From the NCBI GenBank assembly GCA_037043235.1, contig JAWRVZ010000488.1, positions 124,001-188,000 on the forward strand: a DNA stretch of 64,000 nucleotides, in the 5' to 3' direction. The position numbers were made by a program, and so were the translations under genes. This document shows positions 12,858 to 22,086 of the stretch, one piece after another. This DNA is from Rhodeus uyekii (taxonomy: Eukaryota; Chordata; Actinopteri; Cypriniformes; Acheilognathidae). Below the pieces are notes generated by a model. The model had not been told where the DNA came from. It was given only the letters and a program-made list of their open reading frames with translations, and made no database searches. The stretch's first letter is position 1, and every line of letters starts with the position of its first letter.

Positions 12858-13101
12858 TTAAAAAACATAAATTTTTTATTGTTTCATTGGATTTTGTACT
12901 GTGGTTATTAGGGCCTACACACACCCATGGTCATTACCCATGGTTCTTGATTTCAAATTATGAAATAACAACTTTTTCTGAACGTAAATCTGTATAATTG
13001 TTCCCTGTCTTTCCTGGTTGATCTATTGTTACACGTTCCACAGTGCATGGAATCGTCTCGGGTTACGTATGTAACCCTGGTTCCCTGAAGGGGAACGAGA
13101 C

Positions 13102-13250
13102 GCTGCGTCAGAAAACGCTAGGGGAAACCCTTGACGTCAGTCACGTGAAGATGTGTACAACCAATGGGAATTTTACGCGTGTGAATGCGAGTCACGGAAG
13201 TGACGTCATGAACAGAGCATAAAAGCGCGCCGGAACCCGGAAGTGACAGC
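13102..13250. repeat. DIRS copy 1 terminal inverted repeat, left
   Basis: 149 bp complementary to 18048-18196. It contains TGACGTCA (CRE) twice, TCACGTGA (E-box) and a CATAAAAG TATA-like box. Confidence 0.93.
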
Positions 13251-13297
13251 AAAAGAGTGTCTGAAGCGGGCCCGGAGGCGCAAGGAGCTGAGGCGAA

Positions 13298-13400
13298 GAC
13301 GCAGCGTCTCGTTCCCCTTCAGGGAACCAGGGTTACATACGTAACCCGAGACGTTCCCTTTCATGGGAACTTCGAGCTGCGTCAGAAAACGCTAGGGGAA
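13298..13400. repeat. DIRS copy 1 internal complementary region (ICR)
   Basis: The first half is complementary to the left outer end (13055 onward) and the second half to the right outer end (up to 18219); the two halves abut at GAGAC|GTTCCC. The left outer end, the region before it and the ICR therefore form the circular-junction template typical of DIRS replication. Confidence 0.92.
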
Positions 13401-13450
13401 CGTTATACCAACGTCACCTCAGCGACGCCGGCCTACGGATGTGTCTCAGC

Positions 13451-14530
13451 TCACTGAGAGAGCACCCTCGTTCCCGGAGCGGAATCGAGATCTAACTGAT
13501 AGAATCTCATAAAGGTGTGCGGTGAGGACCAGCCAGCCGCAGCACAAACATCAGCAAGGGAAACTCCTGAGAGAAACGCCTTGGAGGTCGCCACGCTCCT
13601 AGTGGAGTGGGCCCGGACCCTCAGGGGAGAAGCATGTCCGGCCGACTCATAAGCCAGACAGATAGCCTCGACTATCCATCGGCTTAGGGTTTGTTTGGAA
13701 GCTGGAGCCCCCTCAGGGGTCCCAAAACAAACGAACAGTTGGTTTGACTTACGCCAGGTAGCAGTCCTGAGGACGTAAGCGTCCAGTACTCGTACTGGAC
13801 AGACCTTGTTCTTTCGCTCCTGCTCATGATCGTCAAAGGGGGGAGGACAGAAGGCCTGTAGCATGATAGACCGAGCCACGTTCGTAAGAACCTTAGGGAC
13901 ATAGCCTGGCCTCGGGTGAAGAAAAACCTTCGTCATCCCGGGCGCAAACTCGAGGCAAGAAGGAACCACCGAGAGAGCTTGAAGATCCCCGACCCTCTTA
14001 AGCGAGGTGATAGCCAGCAAAAGAAGGGTCTTTAGGGAGAGGAGTTTAATAGGAAGCTCCTCTAATGGTTCAAAGGGTGCCTGGGACAGGCCTTGGAGTA
14101 CCAAAGACAAGTCCCAGGCAGGAACCCTGGTCTGTGCCACAGGTCTCAGCCTTAGAGTGCCACGAAGGAAACGAGAGACTAGGGGGTCCCTGCCCAAGGA
14201 CACCCCTCCCAAAGGTATGTGGCAAGCCGCTATGGCAGCCACATAAACCTTCAAGGTAGAAGGGGCCAACCCTGTCGCAAACTTCTCCTGCAGGAACTCC
14301 AGCACTTTGCCAACGGGACAGGTTACTGGGTTTAACTGCCTTACGCTACACCAAGCAGAGAAGAGTTTCCACTTTAGAGCGTAGAGTTTCCTCGTGGAGG
14401 GAGCTCTGGACTGAAGGATGGTCTCTACAACCTCGGCTGTGAGACCAGATTCGAAGAACTGGACCCCCTCAGGGGCCAGACCTTCAGCTTCAGAAGTTCT
14501 GGACGGGGGTGAATAACACAACCCTCCGCC
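13451..14530 (-). CDS. DIRS copy 1 tyrosine recombinase (integrase)
   Basis: The C-terminal part of a long open frame (open from 16303 to the stop at 13451-13453). The recombinase homology starts near 14520, without an ATG, with the core-binding segment SRAPSTRKLYALKWKLF. The catalytic domain shows the first Arg in LKRVGDLQAL, the HSTRS box (His and second Arg) and the nucleophile Tyr in FMRFYQLDL. This enzyme joins the circular cDNA to the target by site-specific recombination. Start of translation is uncertain: the frame overlaps the RT gene by about 100 bp at its homologous part, so a frameshift, reinitiation or spliced message is likely. The lower boundary of the domain was set by inspection. 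Confidence 0.88.
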   Translation of the reverse strand, partial: GGGLCYSPPSRTSEAEGLAPEGVQFFESGLTAEVVETILQSRAPSTRKLYALKWKLFSAWCSVRQLNPVTCPVGKVLEFLQEKFATGLAPSTLKVYVAAIAACHIPLGGVSLGRDPLVSRFLRGTLRLRPVAQTRVPAWDLSLVLQGLSQAPFEPLEELPIKLLSLKTLLLLAITSLKRVGDLQALSVVPSCLEFAPGMTKVFLHPRPGYVPKVLTNVARSIMLQAFCPPPFDDHEQERKNKVCPVRVLDAYVLRTATWRKSNQLFVCFGTPEGAPASKQTLSRWIVEAICLAYESAGHASPLRVRAHSTRSVATSKAFLSGVSLADVCAAAGWSSPHTFMRFYQLDLDSAPGTRVLSQ

Positions 14531-16536
14531 TGGGACAGAAGATCCCCCCTGACCGGAATCTCCCAGGGGACTCCGTCTAGGAGGGATATCAGGTCCGAGA
14601 ACCAGATCCTGCTGGGCCAAAAGGGGGCCACCAGCGTGAGACGGACCCTGTCCCGACGAACTTTGGCCAGAACTCCCGGGAGCAGAACAATCGGGGGAAA
14701 AGCGTACAGGTGTAGCCTCGGCCACACCTGCATCATGGCATCCTGCCCCAGCGGCGCTGGGTACGTTAAGGAGAACCATAGAGGGCAATGAGTATTCTCG
14801 ACCGAGGCAAACAGGTCTACCTGTGCCTTCCCGAATCTCTTCCAAATCTGCTCCACCACCTCGGGGTGGAGCCGCCATTCCCCGGGCCTCGGCCCCTGCC
14901 TCGACAGGAAGTCTGCTCCTATGTTCTGGACTCCAGGGATGTGAGCTGCCCTGAGTGAGAGCAGCTTGCCCTGGGCCCAGAGAAGAACTTGTCTCGCCAA
15001 TTTGTACATCGGATGAGAACGAAGACCTCCCTGGTGATTGATGTAAGCCACCACTGTCATGCTGTCTGTGAAAACAGTGACATGATGCCCAATTAGGTCT
15101 GGGAGGAAAGCAAGTAGCGCTCTGCGGACCGCCAGTAACTCCAGCAGGTTTATGTGCCAGGACTGGTGCCGCAGGCTCCAAAGCCCTTGTGAGGAGCGGT
15201 CCCTCAGAACCGCCCCCCAACCTGTGAGGGAGGCATCCGTTGACAGAGTTACTCGTCGAGACGGAGCCCCCAACACGGGGCCTTGTGACAGGAACCAGAT
15301 GTTCTTCCACAGGGTCAAGGTGCGTAGGCATCGCCTCGTGACCTTGATTGTGCGAAGCGGGTTGCCCCTCGGGGAAAACCCTTTGGTCCTGAGCCACCAC
15401 TGCAGGGGTCTCATGTGCAGCAGGCCGAGCGGTATAACGCTGGACGCTGCTGCCATGAGCCCTAACACTCTCTGAAAGTGTTTGACAGTGCGTAGCTGGC
15501 CTAATTTTATGCTCTCGACAGTTGATTGAATGGAATGAATGCGCCCGGGGGATAGCCGAGCAGACATTGTTTCCGAGTCCCAAATGACTCCCAAGAAGGT
15601 GGTTCTCTGAGCAGGAGAAAGCACACTCTTCTTGGTGTTCAACCTTAACCCCAGCTCTTGCATGTGAGCAAGCACGACATCTCGATGACGTGCTGCTAAC
15701 TGAGACGATTGGGCTATTACTAGCCAATCGTCTATATAATTGAGGACACGGATGCCCTGTAACCGCAACGGAGCCAGTGCAGCGTCCACGACCTTCGTGA
15801 ACGTGCGGGGTGAGAGCGATAGGCCGAACGGAAGTACACGATACTGGTACGCCTTCCCCCCGAAGGCGAACCGTAGGAACTTCCGATGCTGAGGAAGGAT
15901 GGAGATGTGGAAGTATGCGTCTTTTAGGTCGATTGTGACGAACCAGTCCTCGGACCTGATATGCGTCACAATCTGCCTGAGCGTCAACATTTTGAATTTT
16001 AGACGCAAGATAGTGCGATTTAGAAGACGCAAATCCAGAATGGGCCGCAACCCTCCATCCTTCTTCGGAACTATGAAGTATCGGCTGAAGAAACCGGACT
16101 GTCTGTCTGTAAGGGGCACATACTCGATGGCCCCTTTCTCCAGCAGAGAGTCTACTTCCTGTTCCATAATCAGAGCCTGCTGGGGCCCTACCGCGGACGA
16201 TAGGATCCCCATAAAACGGGGTGGTGAAGCCCCGAATTGAATTTTGTACCCGGAGGTTACTGTGCGCAGGACCCATTGAGAGATGCCCGGCAGACGCAAC
16301 CATGCGGCCTGGAACTCTACTAAGGGAATCAGCCTCTCGAGACTGATCTCTGATACGAGCAGAGACACCACAGGGCCGGGGTTTCCGGACACCGTACTGG
16401 TGGAATGCTCTAGGACCCTCCTTAGAGGGGGCAGTGCCTCCGAGACGGGCTCCCTCGGGAACCGGACACGGAGCTGACCGCCTTGGTGCGGCTTGCCTCT
16501 GGCGTCAGGAACGCTTAGAGGTAGCCTTCTTGGCAT
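14425..16536 (-). CDS. DIRS copy 1 reverse transcriptase / RNase H (with Dam-like C-terminal segment)
   Basis: 703 codons, ATG at 16536 overlapping the gag stop by 32 bp. The RT fingers and palm span roughly residues 150-300, with the catalytic Asp in TIDLKDAYF (203/206) and the YIDD box (267-270). RNase H spans about residues 430-545 with acidic residues D434 (STDAS), E466, D491 and D542 (GADFLSR). Residues about 573-660 (VDLFAS, NTHCPLW, LGQDA, YAFPP, LVAPFWP) resemble the adenine-methyltransferase-like segment known in DIRS elements. The protein copies the RNA into cDNA and removes the template. The frame is uninterrupted. Confidence 0.92.
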   Translation of the reverse strand: MPRRLPLSVPDARGKPHQGGQLRVRFPREPVSEALPPLRRVLEHSTSTVSGNPGPVVSLLVSEISLERLIPLVEFQAAWLRLPGISQWVLRTVTSGYKIQFGASPPRFMGILSSAVGPQQALIMEQEVDSLLEKGAIEYVPLTDRQSGFFSRYFIVPKKDGGLRPILDLRLLNRTILRLKFKMLTLRQIVTHIRSEDWFVTIDLKDAYFHISILPQHRKFLRFAFGGKAYQYRVLPFGLSLSPRTFTKVVDAALAPLRLQGIRVLNYIDDWLVIAQSSQLAARHRDVVLAHMQELGLRLNTKKSVLSPAQRTTFLGVIWDSETMSARLSPGRIHSIQSTVESIKLGQLRTVKHFQRVLGLMAAASSVIPLGLLHMRPLQWWLRTKGFSPRGNPLRTIKVTRRCLRTLTLWKNIWFLSQGPVLGAPSRRVTLSTDASLTGWGAVLRDRSSQGLWSLRHQSWHINLLELLAVRRALLAFLPDLIGHHVTVFTDSMTVVAYINHQGGLRSHPMYKLARQVLLWAQGKLLSLRAAHIPGVQNIGADFLSRQGPRPGEWRLHPEVVEQIWKRFGKAQVDLFASVENTHCPLWFSLTYPAPLGQDAMMQVWPRLHLYAFPPIVLLPGVLAKVRRDRVRLTLVAPFWPSRIWFSDLISLLDGVPWEIPVRGDLLSQAEGCVIHPRPELLKLKVWPLRGSSSSNLVSQPRL

Positions 16537-17968
16537 TTAGGACGTTCCTCAGATCCATCCTTTTACCAGAAGGCTGGGCCCGAGAGTGTTGTCCCGACCT
16601 CCCTTTATTAGGGGGAGGTAAACGAGATGCAACACTCTCCTTCTGTGAGGCCCTGTACGAGGAACTGCGAGCCCGTGTTTGGCTACTGGGCTCACGTGAA
16701 GGGTGGCGGGGAAGGACTTTGCTGAACGCCACCTGCTGTCGTGCAGCCTCCTGAAACTTATCGACAACGCTTTTTACGGCGTCGCCGAACAAGCCCGAAG
16801 GGGACAGAGGGGCGTCCAACAAAACGAACTTGTCCTTATCCTTTATGGCTGAAAGATTGAGCCATAAATGCCTCTCCGTAGCCACCAGAGCTGCCATTGA
16901 GCGCCCGACAGAGAAGGCCGTTTCTCTAGTGGCTCGGAGAGACAAATCCATGGCCCGACGCAGCTCTGCCACTGCTTCGGGACCAATACCGCCACCTTGA
17001 TCGAGGTCTCCCAGCAAATCTGCTTGGTAGGCCTGCAGCAGTGCCGTGGTGTGCAGGCACGCTGCAGCCTGACTAGAGGCAGAATATGCTTTTCCCACCA
17101 GTGATGATGTGACTCGCAACGGTTTGGTGGGGAGCGCCGGGGCTTTAATAGTGGATGCCGAATGGGGCACAAGGTATCCCGCAAGAGCCTCGTCCACCTT
17201 CGGCATCCCTCCGTAACCGTAAGGATGAGCTCCGGTAAGAGTAGCGTACATCGCACTAGACGATGTATGCACCCTATCGGAAGCTGGCTTCTTCCAAGAT
17301 CTCGACACCTCAGTATGGAGATCCTGGAAGAAAGGCATTGCCCGGCGCTGGGGAGCGACACGAGCCGGAAGGTAACGCTCATCCAACTTACTTTTGCTGG
17401 GACGGGCGTTCCTAGTCTCTGCCGGCCAATCAATATCCAGACGAGAGACTGCTCGTGTCACAACCTCGATCAGTTCCTCGTACGCCGGTGAAGAGGGTGG
17501 CGAAGCCTCCTCAACCGGATCGATGCTAATCACCTCCTCCTCCTCAGAGCAGGATAATGACAGCACCGAAGTCCCAGTCGGATTGGAAGAAACCGCGCCT
17601 GAAACGCGTGCTTCCAACCTCCGGCTGGAACTGGGATCAGCACAGTCGAACTGCGAGGCGGGCTCACCCGCCCCGCAACCTTCCGTGAGATCCATTTGCG
17701 ATCCCCAAGATTGAGAACGCCGCCGAGCCTCAGCCGCAGCGGGTCCCGAACCTTGAAGAACGCGAGTCTGGTTAGTATCCGCAAATACTGCCAGACGGGA
17801 GCGGAGAGTACGCAATGAGAACCTCTCGCAGTTCTCACAATCACCGCCCTCAAGCGCTGACCGAGCGTGCTCCGCTCCCAGACAGACAACGCACTGAATG
17901 TGTGTGTCCTTTCCCGTAATGAAACGAGTGCAAGGAGAAACACACGATCTAAATGTCTGCTCCGCCAT
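16505..17968 (-). CDS. DIRS copy 1 gag-like protein
   Basis: 487 codons from the ATG at 17968 (MAEQTF), chosen over the upstream in-frame ATG at 18055 because the second DIRS copy in the window starts identically (MAEQVF at 30038). The first 60 residues carry a Cys/His cluster (CVSPC, QCVVCLGAEH, DCENC) that looks zinc-binding; the C-terminus is Arg/Lys/Ser-rich and basic, as for a nucleic-acid binding coat protein. Middle region: LRRAMDLSLRATRETAFSVG and a conserved LNLSA block. Function as particle protein is inferred from position and composition. Confidence 0.82.
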   Translation of the reverse strand: MAEQTFRSCVSPCTRFITGKDTHIQCVVCLGAEHARSALEGGDCENCERFSLRTLRSRLAVFADTNQTRVLQGSGPAAAEARRRSQSWGSQMDLTEGCGAGEPASQFDCADPSSSRRLEARVSGAVSSNPTGTSVLSLSCSEEEEVISIDPVEEASPPSSPAYEELIEVVTRAVSRLDIDWPAETRNARPSKSKLDERYLPARVAPQRRAMPFFQDLHTEVSRSWKKPASDRVHTSSSAMYATLTGAHPYGYGGMPKVDEALAGYLVPHSASTIKAPALPTKPLRVTSSLVGKAYSASSQAAACLHTTALLQAYQADLLGDLDQGGGIGPEAVAELRRAMDLSLRATRETAFSVGRSMAALVATERHLWLNLSAIKDKDKFVLLDAPLSPSGLFGDAVKSVVDKFQEAARQQVAFSKVLPRHPSREPSSQTRARSSSYRASQKESVASRLPPPNKGRSGQHSRAQPSGKRMDLRNVLNAKKATSKRS

Positions 17969-18047
17969 AATCACAACGCAATCCAATGGGAGGTTTGAAA
18001 CTCGCAAGCACAAACTCTCTGACACACGCACGCTGAAGACACTCAAA

Positions 18048-18196
18048 GCTGTCACTTCCGGGTTCCGGCGCGCTTTTATGCTCTGTTCATGACGTCACTT
18101 CCGTGACTCGCATTCACACGCGTAAAATTCCCATTGGTTGTACACATCTTCACGTGACTGACGTCAAGGGTTTCCCCTAGCGTTTTCTGACGCAGC
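18048..18196. repeat. DIRS copy 1 terminal inverted repeat, right (5', promoter side)
   Basis: Complement of 13102-13250. It sits 80 bp upstream of the gag start and carries CRE (TGACGTCA), CACGTG and TATA-like motifs, so it probably holds the element's promoter. Confidence 0.9.
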
Positions 18197-18219
18197 TCGA
18201 AGTTCCCATGAAAGGGAAC

Positions 18220-18494
18220 GATATTTCTCCACTCAGTCTCTGCTTTTTTACTCTATGGCTGACAGGTCATTAGCACCTGAACCATCTCCTCACATCCCTG
18301 ATGTGATTGAAACTCTCAATTGCTTTAATGAGCAATTGACTCTTGCTTGACTCTTCTGAATCTCATTGCTCAGTAATACCCAAGCGTTGGATCAATGATT
18401 CAACTCAGTTGCTTAGAAAAGCCTGCGGAAGAACAAAGCATTAATGGTGTAAGGACGAGATAAAATTCTCTTTAAAAAACTGTGCTAACCCAGC
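18220..18494. other. Flank of DIRS copy 1
   Basis: Sequence between the DIRS end and the recognisable LINE fragment; it may be the 5' part of the same LINE but no motif was identified. Confidence 0.35.
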
Positions 18495-19610
18495 TGCAAT
18501 CTCATCTGAAGTTAAACAGTATTTTAAAAAAAGAAATTCAATCAGGTTTTGATGACTGAATCTGCTCTTTTAAAGGTCTCAAATTACATTTTATTAGAAA
18601 CTGAAGTAGGAAATGCTGTTGCTTTGGTGCTTTTAGATTTAAACTCTGCTTTTGACATGATCGACCACAATATTCTTATTTCCAGGTTGGAGAGTTGTGT
18701 GGACTACAGGGCACTGTTTTAAAATGGTTTTATTTTTTTTTAACAAACAGAAGGTTCAATGTTTCTATTGGTCAGTATGTCTCTTTTGCATGTGGTGTTC
18801 CTCAGGGATCAAGTCTTGCTCGGATTCTATTGTCATTATATATGTTGCCTATTGGTGTCATTTCCTTATGCTGATGGATGACACTGATGGCATTATCTAT
18901 ATAATAGCTATATTTTCCTTTGCAACATAAAATCAAAGAATCCTTAGGATCGCTGCTAGCCTACTTAAATGAATTACAAATATGGTTAAAACAGAACCTA
19001 AGTGCTAGTTATTTTATTTGGTTTAAATAAGTCACATACTGTATTAGTGCCCTTGATCTTGGTCATCTCTCTAACTTCTTGCACAAAAAGATGTTCGTTT
19101 TGATTGCAACCTCATTTTTTAGAAGCAAATTAGTGCTTGAACCACTAGACATTTTGAATAAATCAATCATTTACTGGATATGCATCTTATCTCAGAGGCA
19201 GGCAGGCAGACAAAAGTTTTCATGGTTAGATTTCATTACATTTTGACTTTTCTCTTTCACTGGCTACGGATCAAATTTAAAATTGTTTTTCAAATTCTAA
19301 TATTTGTTTTTAAATCATTGAATAACCAAGCCTCTTCATACCTCTCAGAAGTAATTTCCACCCACAAAACAAACAGGCCCTTGAGATCTAGGAATCTTGG
19401 CCTGCTTTCCGTTCCCAGAAGCTTTTGCTGATGCTGGTCCTAGTCTCTGAAATAACTTACCAATTTCAATTAGTACTGCCCTCTCCTTTCCTAGTTTTAA
19501 GCTCTTGCTAAAAAAAAAAACAAGTTTAAATTATTTATTGTATTGTATTGTCTGTACTGTCTTTTCTAATCTGTTTGTATCTGTTTAAAAATGTGTTTCA
19601 TAAATGAAAG
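18495..19610 (+). mobile_element. Non-LTR retrotransposon (LINE) 3' fragment, degenerate
   Basis: Plus-strand frames encode RT fragments such as LDLNSAFDMIDHNIL and CGVPQGS (RT palm), followed after frame breaks by a 3' segment with FKSLNNQASSYLSE and THKTNRPLRSRNLGLLSVPR, typical of the C-terminus of fish CR1/L2/Rex-like LINEs. The YADD box is disrupted by an insertion or shift near 18870. The 5' part is missing, as usual for truncated LINE copies. Confidence 0.8.
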
Positions 19611-19659
19611 AAGAAAGAAAAGAAAAGTAAAAAACACAACTCTCAGATCTCTCAAGTAT

Positions 19660-20215
19660 CTCAATTGTTTCTCCTAGAGATCAAATGGAGACTTTTTCTT
19701 AAACATCCTGTTGCTTTTTTAACTTCTTTCATACAGCAATGTGACCAACAGATCCCAATATGAATTCAAACATTTCTCATTAAATTCATCCAAAATCAGA
19801 AGCATAACCTTTGCTCAATAAAAGATTTCTCTCCATTTTGCTCCTAAAGGACCACAGTAATCTCACATCTCCTCTAGTATTTCATACTGGATCTCAACGA
19901 TGTCTCAAATGGGGTTCAGATTTGTCAAAACACCAAGTCGTCCCATATAAAAGCAAAAATCACAAATGAGATCTCCAGTCCTAGACAGTAATGAGATGCA
20001 TTGGAGATCAAATTGAGACATACAATAAGTCTCTGCTTCTCTGATTTTTCTCCTCAGAAAGCGACACTCTCCTATCTTCTAGATTTTCAAAGAGACCTCA
20101 ACAATGTTTCAAACTGTTCTCAGACTTTCCGAGAAATTTCAATATTAACTATTTCTCATCAAAGTCTTCATAATTTCAAACATTTGACATCAATCAAAGT
20201 TGATTCTTAAATTAA
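19660..20215. repeat. Dispersed repeat (GAGATC/TCTC-rich family), copy 2
   Basis: Shares ordered blocks with 10690-11040, including GATGCATTGGAGATCAAATT and GGGTTCAGATTTGTCAAAAC. Confidence 0.6.
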
Positions 20216-20660
20216 ACAAAACATAACTCAATTAAGTCTCCTGAGCTATATATTATATGACAGAGCAACCTCTGAGCAATTCAAACCTCTTCCAGCAGGT
20301 ATCAAGAACCCAAGGGTCACTGTGATTTTGCTAAGACATGTTCCTGGATCAACGCATTTTGATGATCCTGGAGCAACAATTCTGTCAGTATATTTAGACC
20401 TAATCTTTTCCCCTAAACCTAACCCTTGTTATCCTTAAAATCAGAAGGAAATGATGGTGAATAACAATGAGGCAGAGGCACCTAATCCTGGTTGTAAGCC
20501 TAAACTTGACATAAACTGTAAACTTCAAATCTGATTGATTGATTGATTGGGATGTTGTTCCAAGATCAACAAAGGCATTGATCCAGGGACATGTTGTATA
20601 TGTTTCACTTGGTGAAATCACATTCACCCAACAGGATCATGCACATGAAGGTAAGTACAT

Positions 20661-20849
20661 GGTTACACTTTATTTTACACACGATACATGTAATTACTAT
20701 TGCAATTACCATAAATAATTACATGCAGCTAAACCAGCATCAAACACTAATCATAACCCTGTGGTAAGTCCATGTGGTTAATTATTATCATATAGTACTT
20801 CAACGTATAATTACACTGTAACAAAGACACCTTGAAATGAAGTGTAACC
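20661..20849. mobile_element. hAT-like MITE (189 bp)
   Basis: Terminal inverted repeats GGTTACACTT...AAGTGTAACC. The flanking 8-mers AAGTACAT (20653-20660) and AAATACAT (20850-20857) match at 7 of 8 positions, consistent with an aged 8-bp target duplication of the hAT superfamily. Confidence 0.7.
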
Positions 20850-21313
20850 AAATACATCAGCACCGATGGGTATAATAGTATTATGACATATTATGTTTCA
20901 TGGATTGCTCATGCAAATCACACTGTGGATGTGTGCGTGAGATGTCATCTCCTGTATTTTGCATGTGCACCCGTGTTTTGTGATAATGCATTCTGAGTGC
21001 TCGTGCAGATAGCAGCCCTGCAGATGACTGACTCAGCATGTAGCCTTACAAAGTGTTTGTTCGTTAAGGCTAATGAGTGGAGGCTTTGACTTCCCTTTAA
21101 TCTGCTTAAGTAAAGCATGGCCTCCAATGTGAGGGACGTCTGCTCTTAACGCTAACGCTCTCCACCTGTCCTGTGCATCACAATGTGATCGTAACAACAA
21201 AGTCATTGCAGAGCAAAGAGTGAATTTTTTTCATGAAGAAAACAAAACACAAAAACAGCATTGTTAAATCAATAAAGCATAATAGCAAGTGATGAGAACA
21301 CTACACACATAGG

Positions 21314-21316
<3 letters not shown>

Positions 21317-21350
<34 letters not shown>
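21317..21350. repeat. (GT)n microsatellite
   Basis: Seventeen GT dinucleotides. Confidence 0.95.
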
Positions 21351-21352
<2 letters not shown>

Positions 21353-21804
21353 AAGGCAGCTTTTTCATCACTTATTATTATGCTTTAATAATTTAACAAT
21401 GCTGTTTTTGTGTTTTGTTTTTTCTTCAATTATAGCCTACAAACAATTTTTCTGTGATTTTGACATTTTCAACCAATAACCATTGGTTTATTAGACAAAA
21501 TGTATCAAATTAAAACAGGGCAGGGTTACAAATTTTTCCTAAATTAACTTGCCACTTAGTATAGGGACTAGCTAGTTTGAGAATAAATGTTGTTTCTTAG
21601 TTGTAGATCAACTTAGATTTCACAGAAAAAAAGAGAAAAAGCTTATAAAACACTACAACTTTTCAAAGAAAAACTGCAGGATTGAATGTTCAAGCTGTCA
21701 ATGTGTTTCATTTTATTTATATAACTAATTTTGAAATGTGCTTAGCTGTATTTTCTGACATTAAGAAATAATCAAGAAGAGACAAGGAGCAAGAGTCAAT
21801 GCTG

Positions 21805-21910
21805 AGTTCCTGTTGCCGGGGCAACGGTGCCTCTCATAGGCTTTTCAGGCAGGTCATGTGACCAGCAGCTTTGACGTCACTGTGGGAGGCAGTTTGGTTC
21901 TCTGAACTAA
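21805..21910 (+). promoter_or_regulatory. Candidate ncald promoter with X-box, E-box and CRE
   Basis: Within 70 bp there is a near-perfect RFX X-box (GTTGCCGGGGCAAC, 21812-21825), a palindromic GGTCATGTGACC E-box-like site (21852-21863) and a full CRE (TGACGTCA, 21872-21879). Local GC content is higher than in the surroundings. It lies upstream of strong splice donors and on the correct side of ncald, whose first coding exon begins with a splice acceptor and therefore needs an upstream untranslated exon. Assignment to ncald is inference. Confidence 0.5.
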
Positions 21911-22086
21911 GCTGCGGGTGAGTCTTGTGGAGTTTTTCGTTGGAGCTGCTGGTTGCATCAAAGCTTGTTCCTGATACCTGTGGCTGCCTATCACCACTGA
22001 GGCCACTCAACGCCTCTTCCCTGCAGAGGTCCCCAGGTTATGGCCATCTAAAATCTTACGGCACAGCAACAGAACATCCTCCTGAG
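21900..22086 (+). other. Candidate 5' untranslated exon of ncald
   Basis: Two good donors follow the promoter-like cluster: GCGG|GTGAGT (exon end 21917) and GAG|GTGAGTTC (exon end 22086). Either could splice to the acceptor at 37517. An ATG frame from 21925 would be an upstream ORF only. No transcript evidence available. Confidence 0.35.

Larger units (their letters stand above)
13055..18219 (-). mobile_element. DIRS-type tyrosine-recombinase retrotransposon, complete copy
   Basis: 5165 bp, transcribed on the minus strand. Order in transcription sense: outer end and inverted repeat (18048-18219), gag-like gene, RT/RNase H gene, tyrosine recombinase, internal complementary region (13298-13400), second inverted repeat and outer end (13055-13250). 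No target-site duplication is visible, as expected for DIRS. No frameshift or stop is visible in the three frames, and RT, RNase H and recombinase signature residues are all present, so this copy looks potentially autonomous. DIRS elements integrate as circular DNA using the recombinase rather than a DDE integrase. Confidence 0.93.
20216..21780. other. Intergenic DNA
   Basis: No exon recognised. Holds the small TIR element at 20661-20849 and a GT microsatellite at 21317-21350. Confidence 0.5.

Noticed and set aside
13055..18219. Interpretation as an endogenous retrovirus or LTR element
   Set aside because: No direct LTRs, no aspartic protease or DDE integrase; inverted repeats, ICR and tyrosine recombinase define DIRS.
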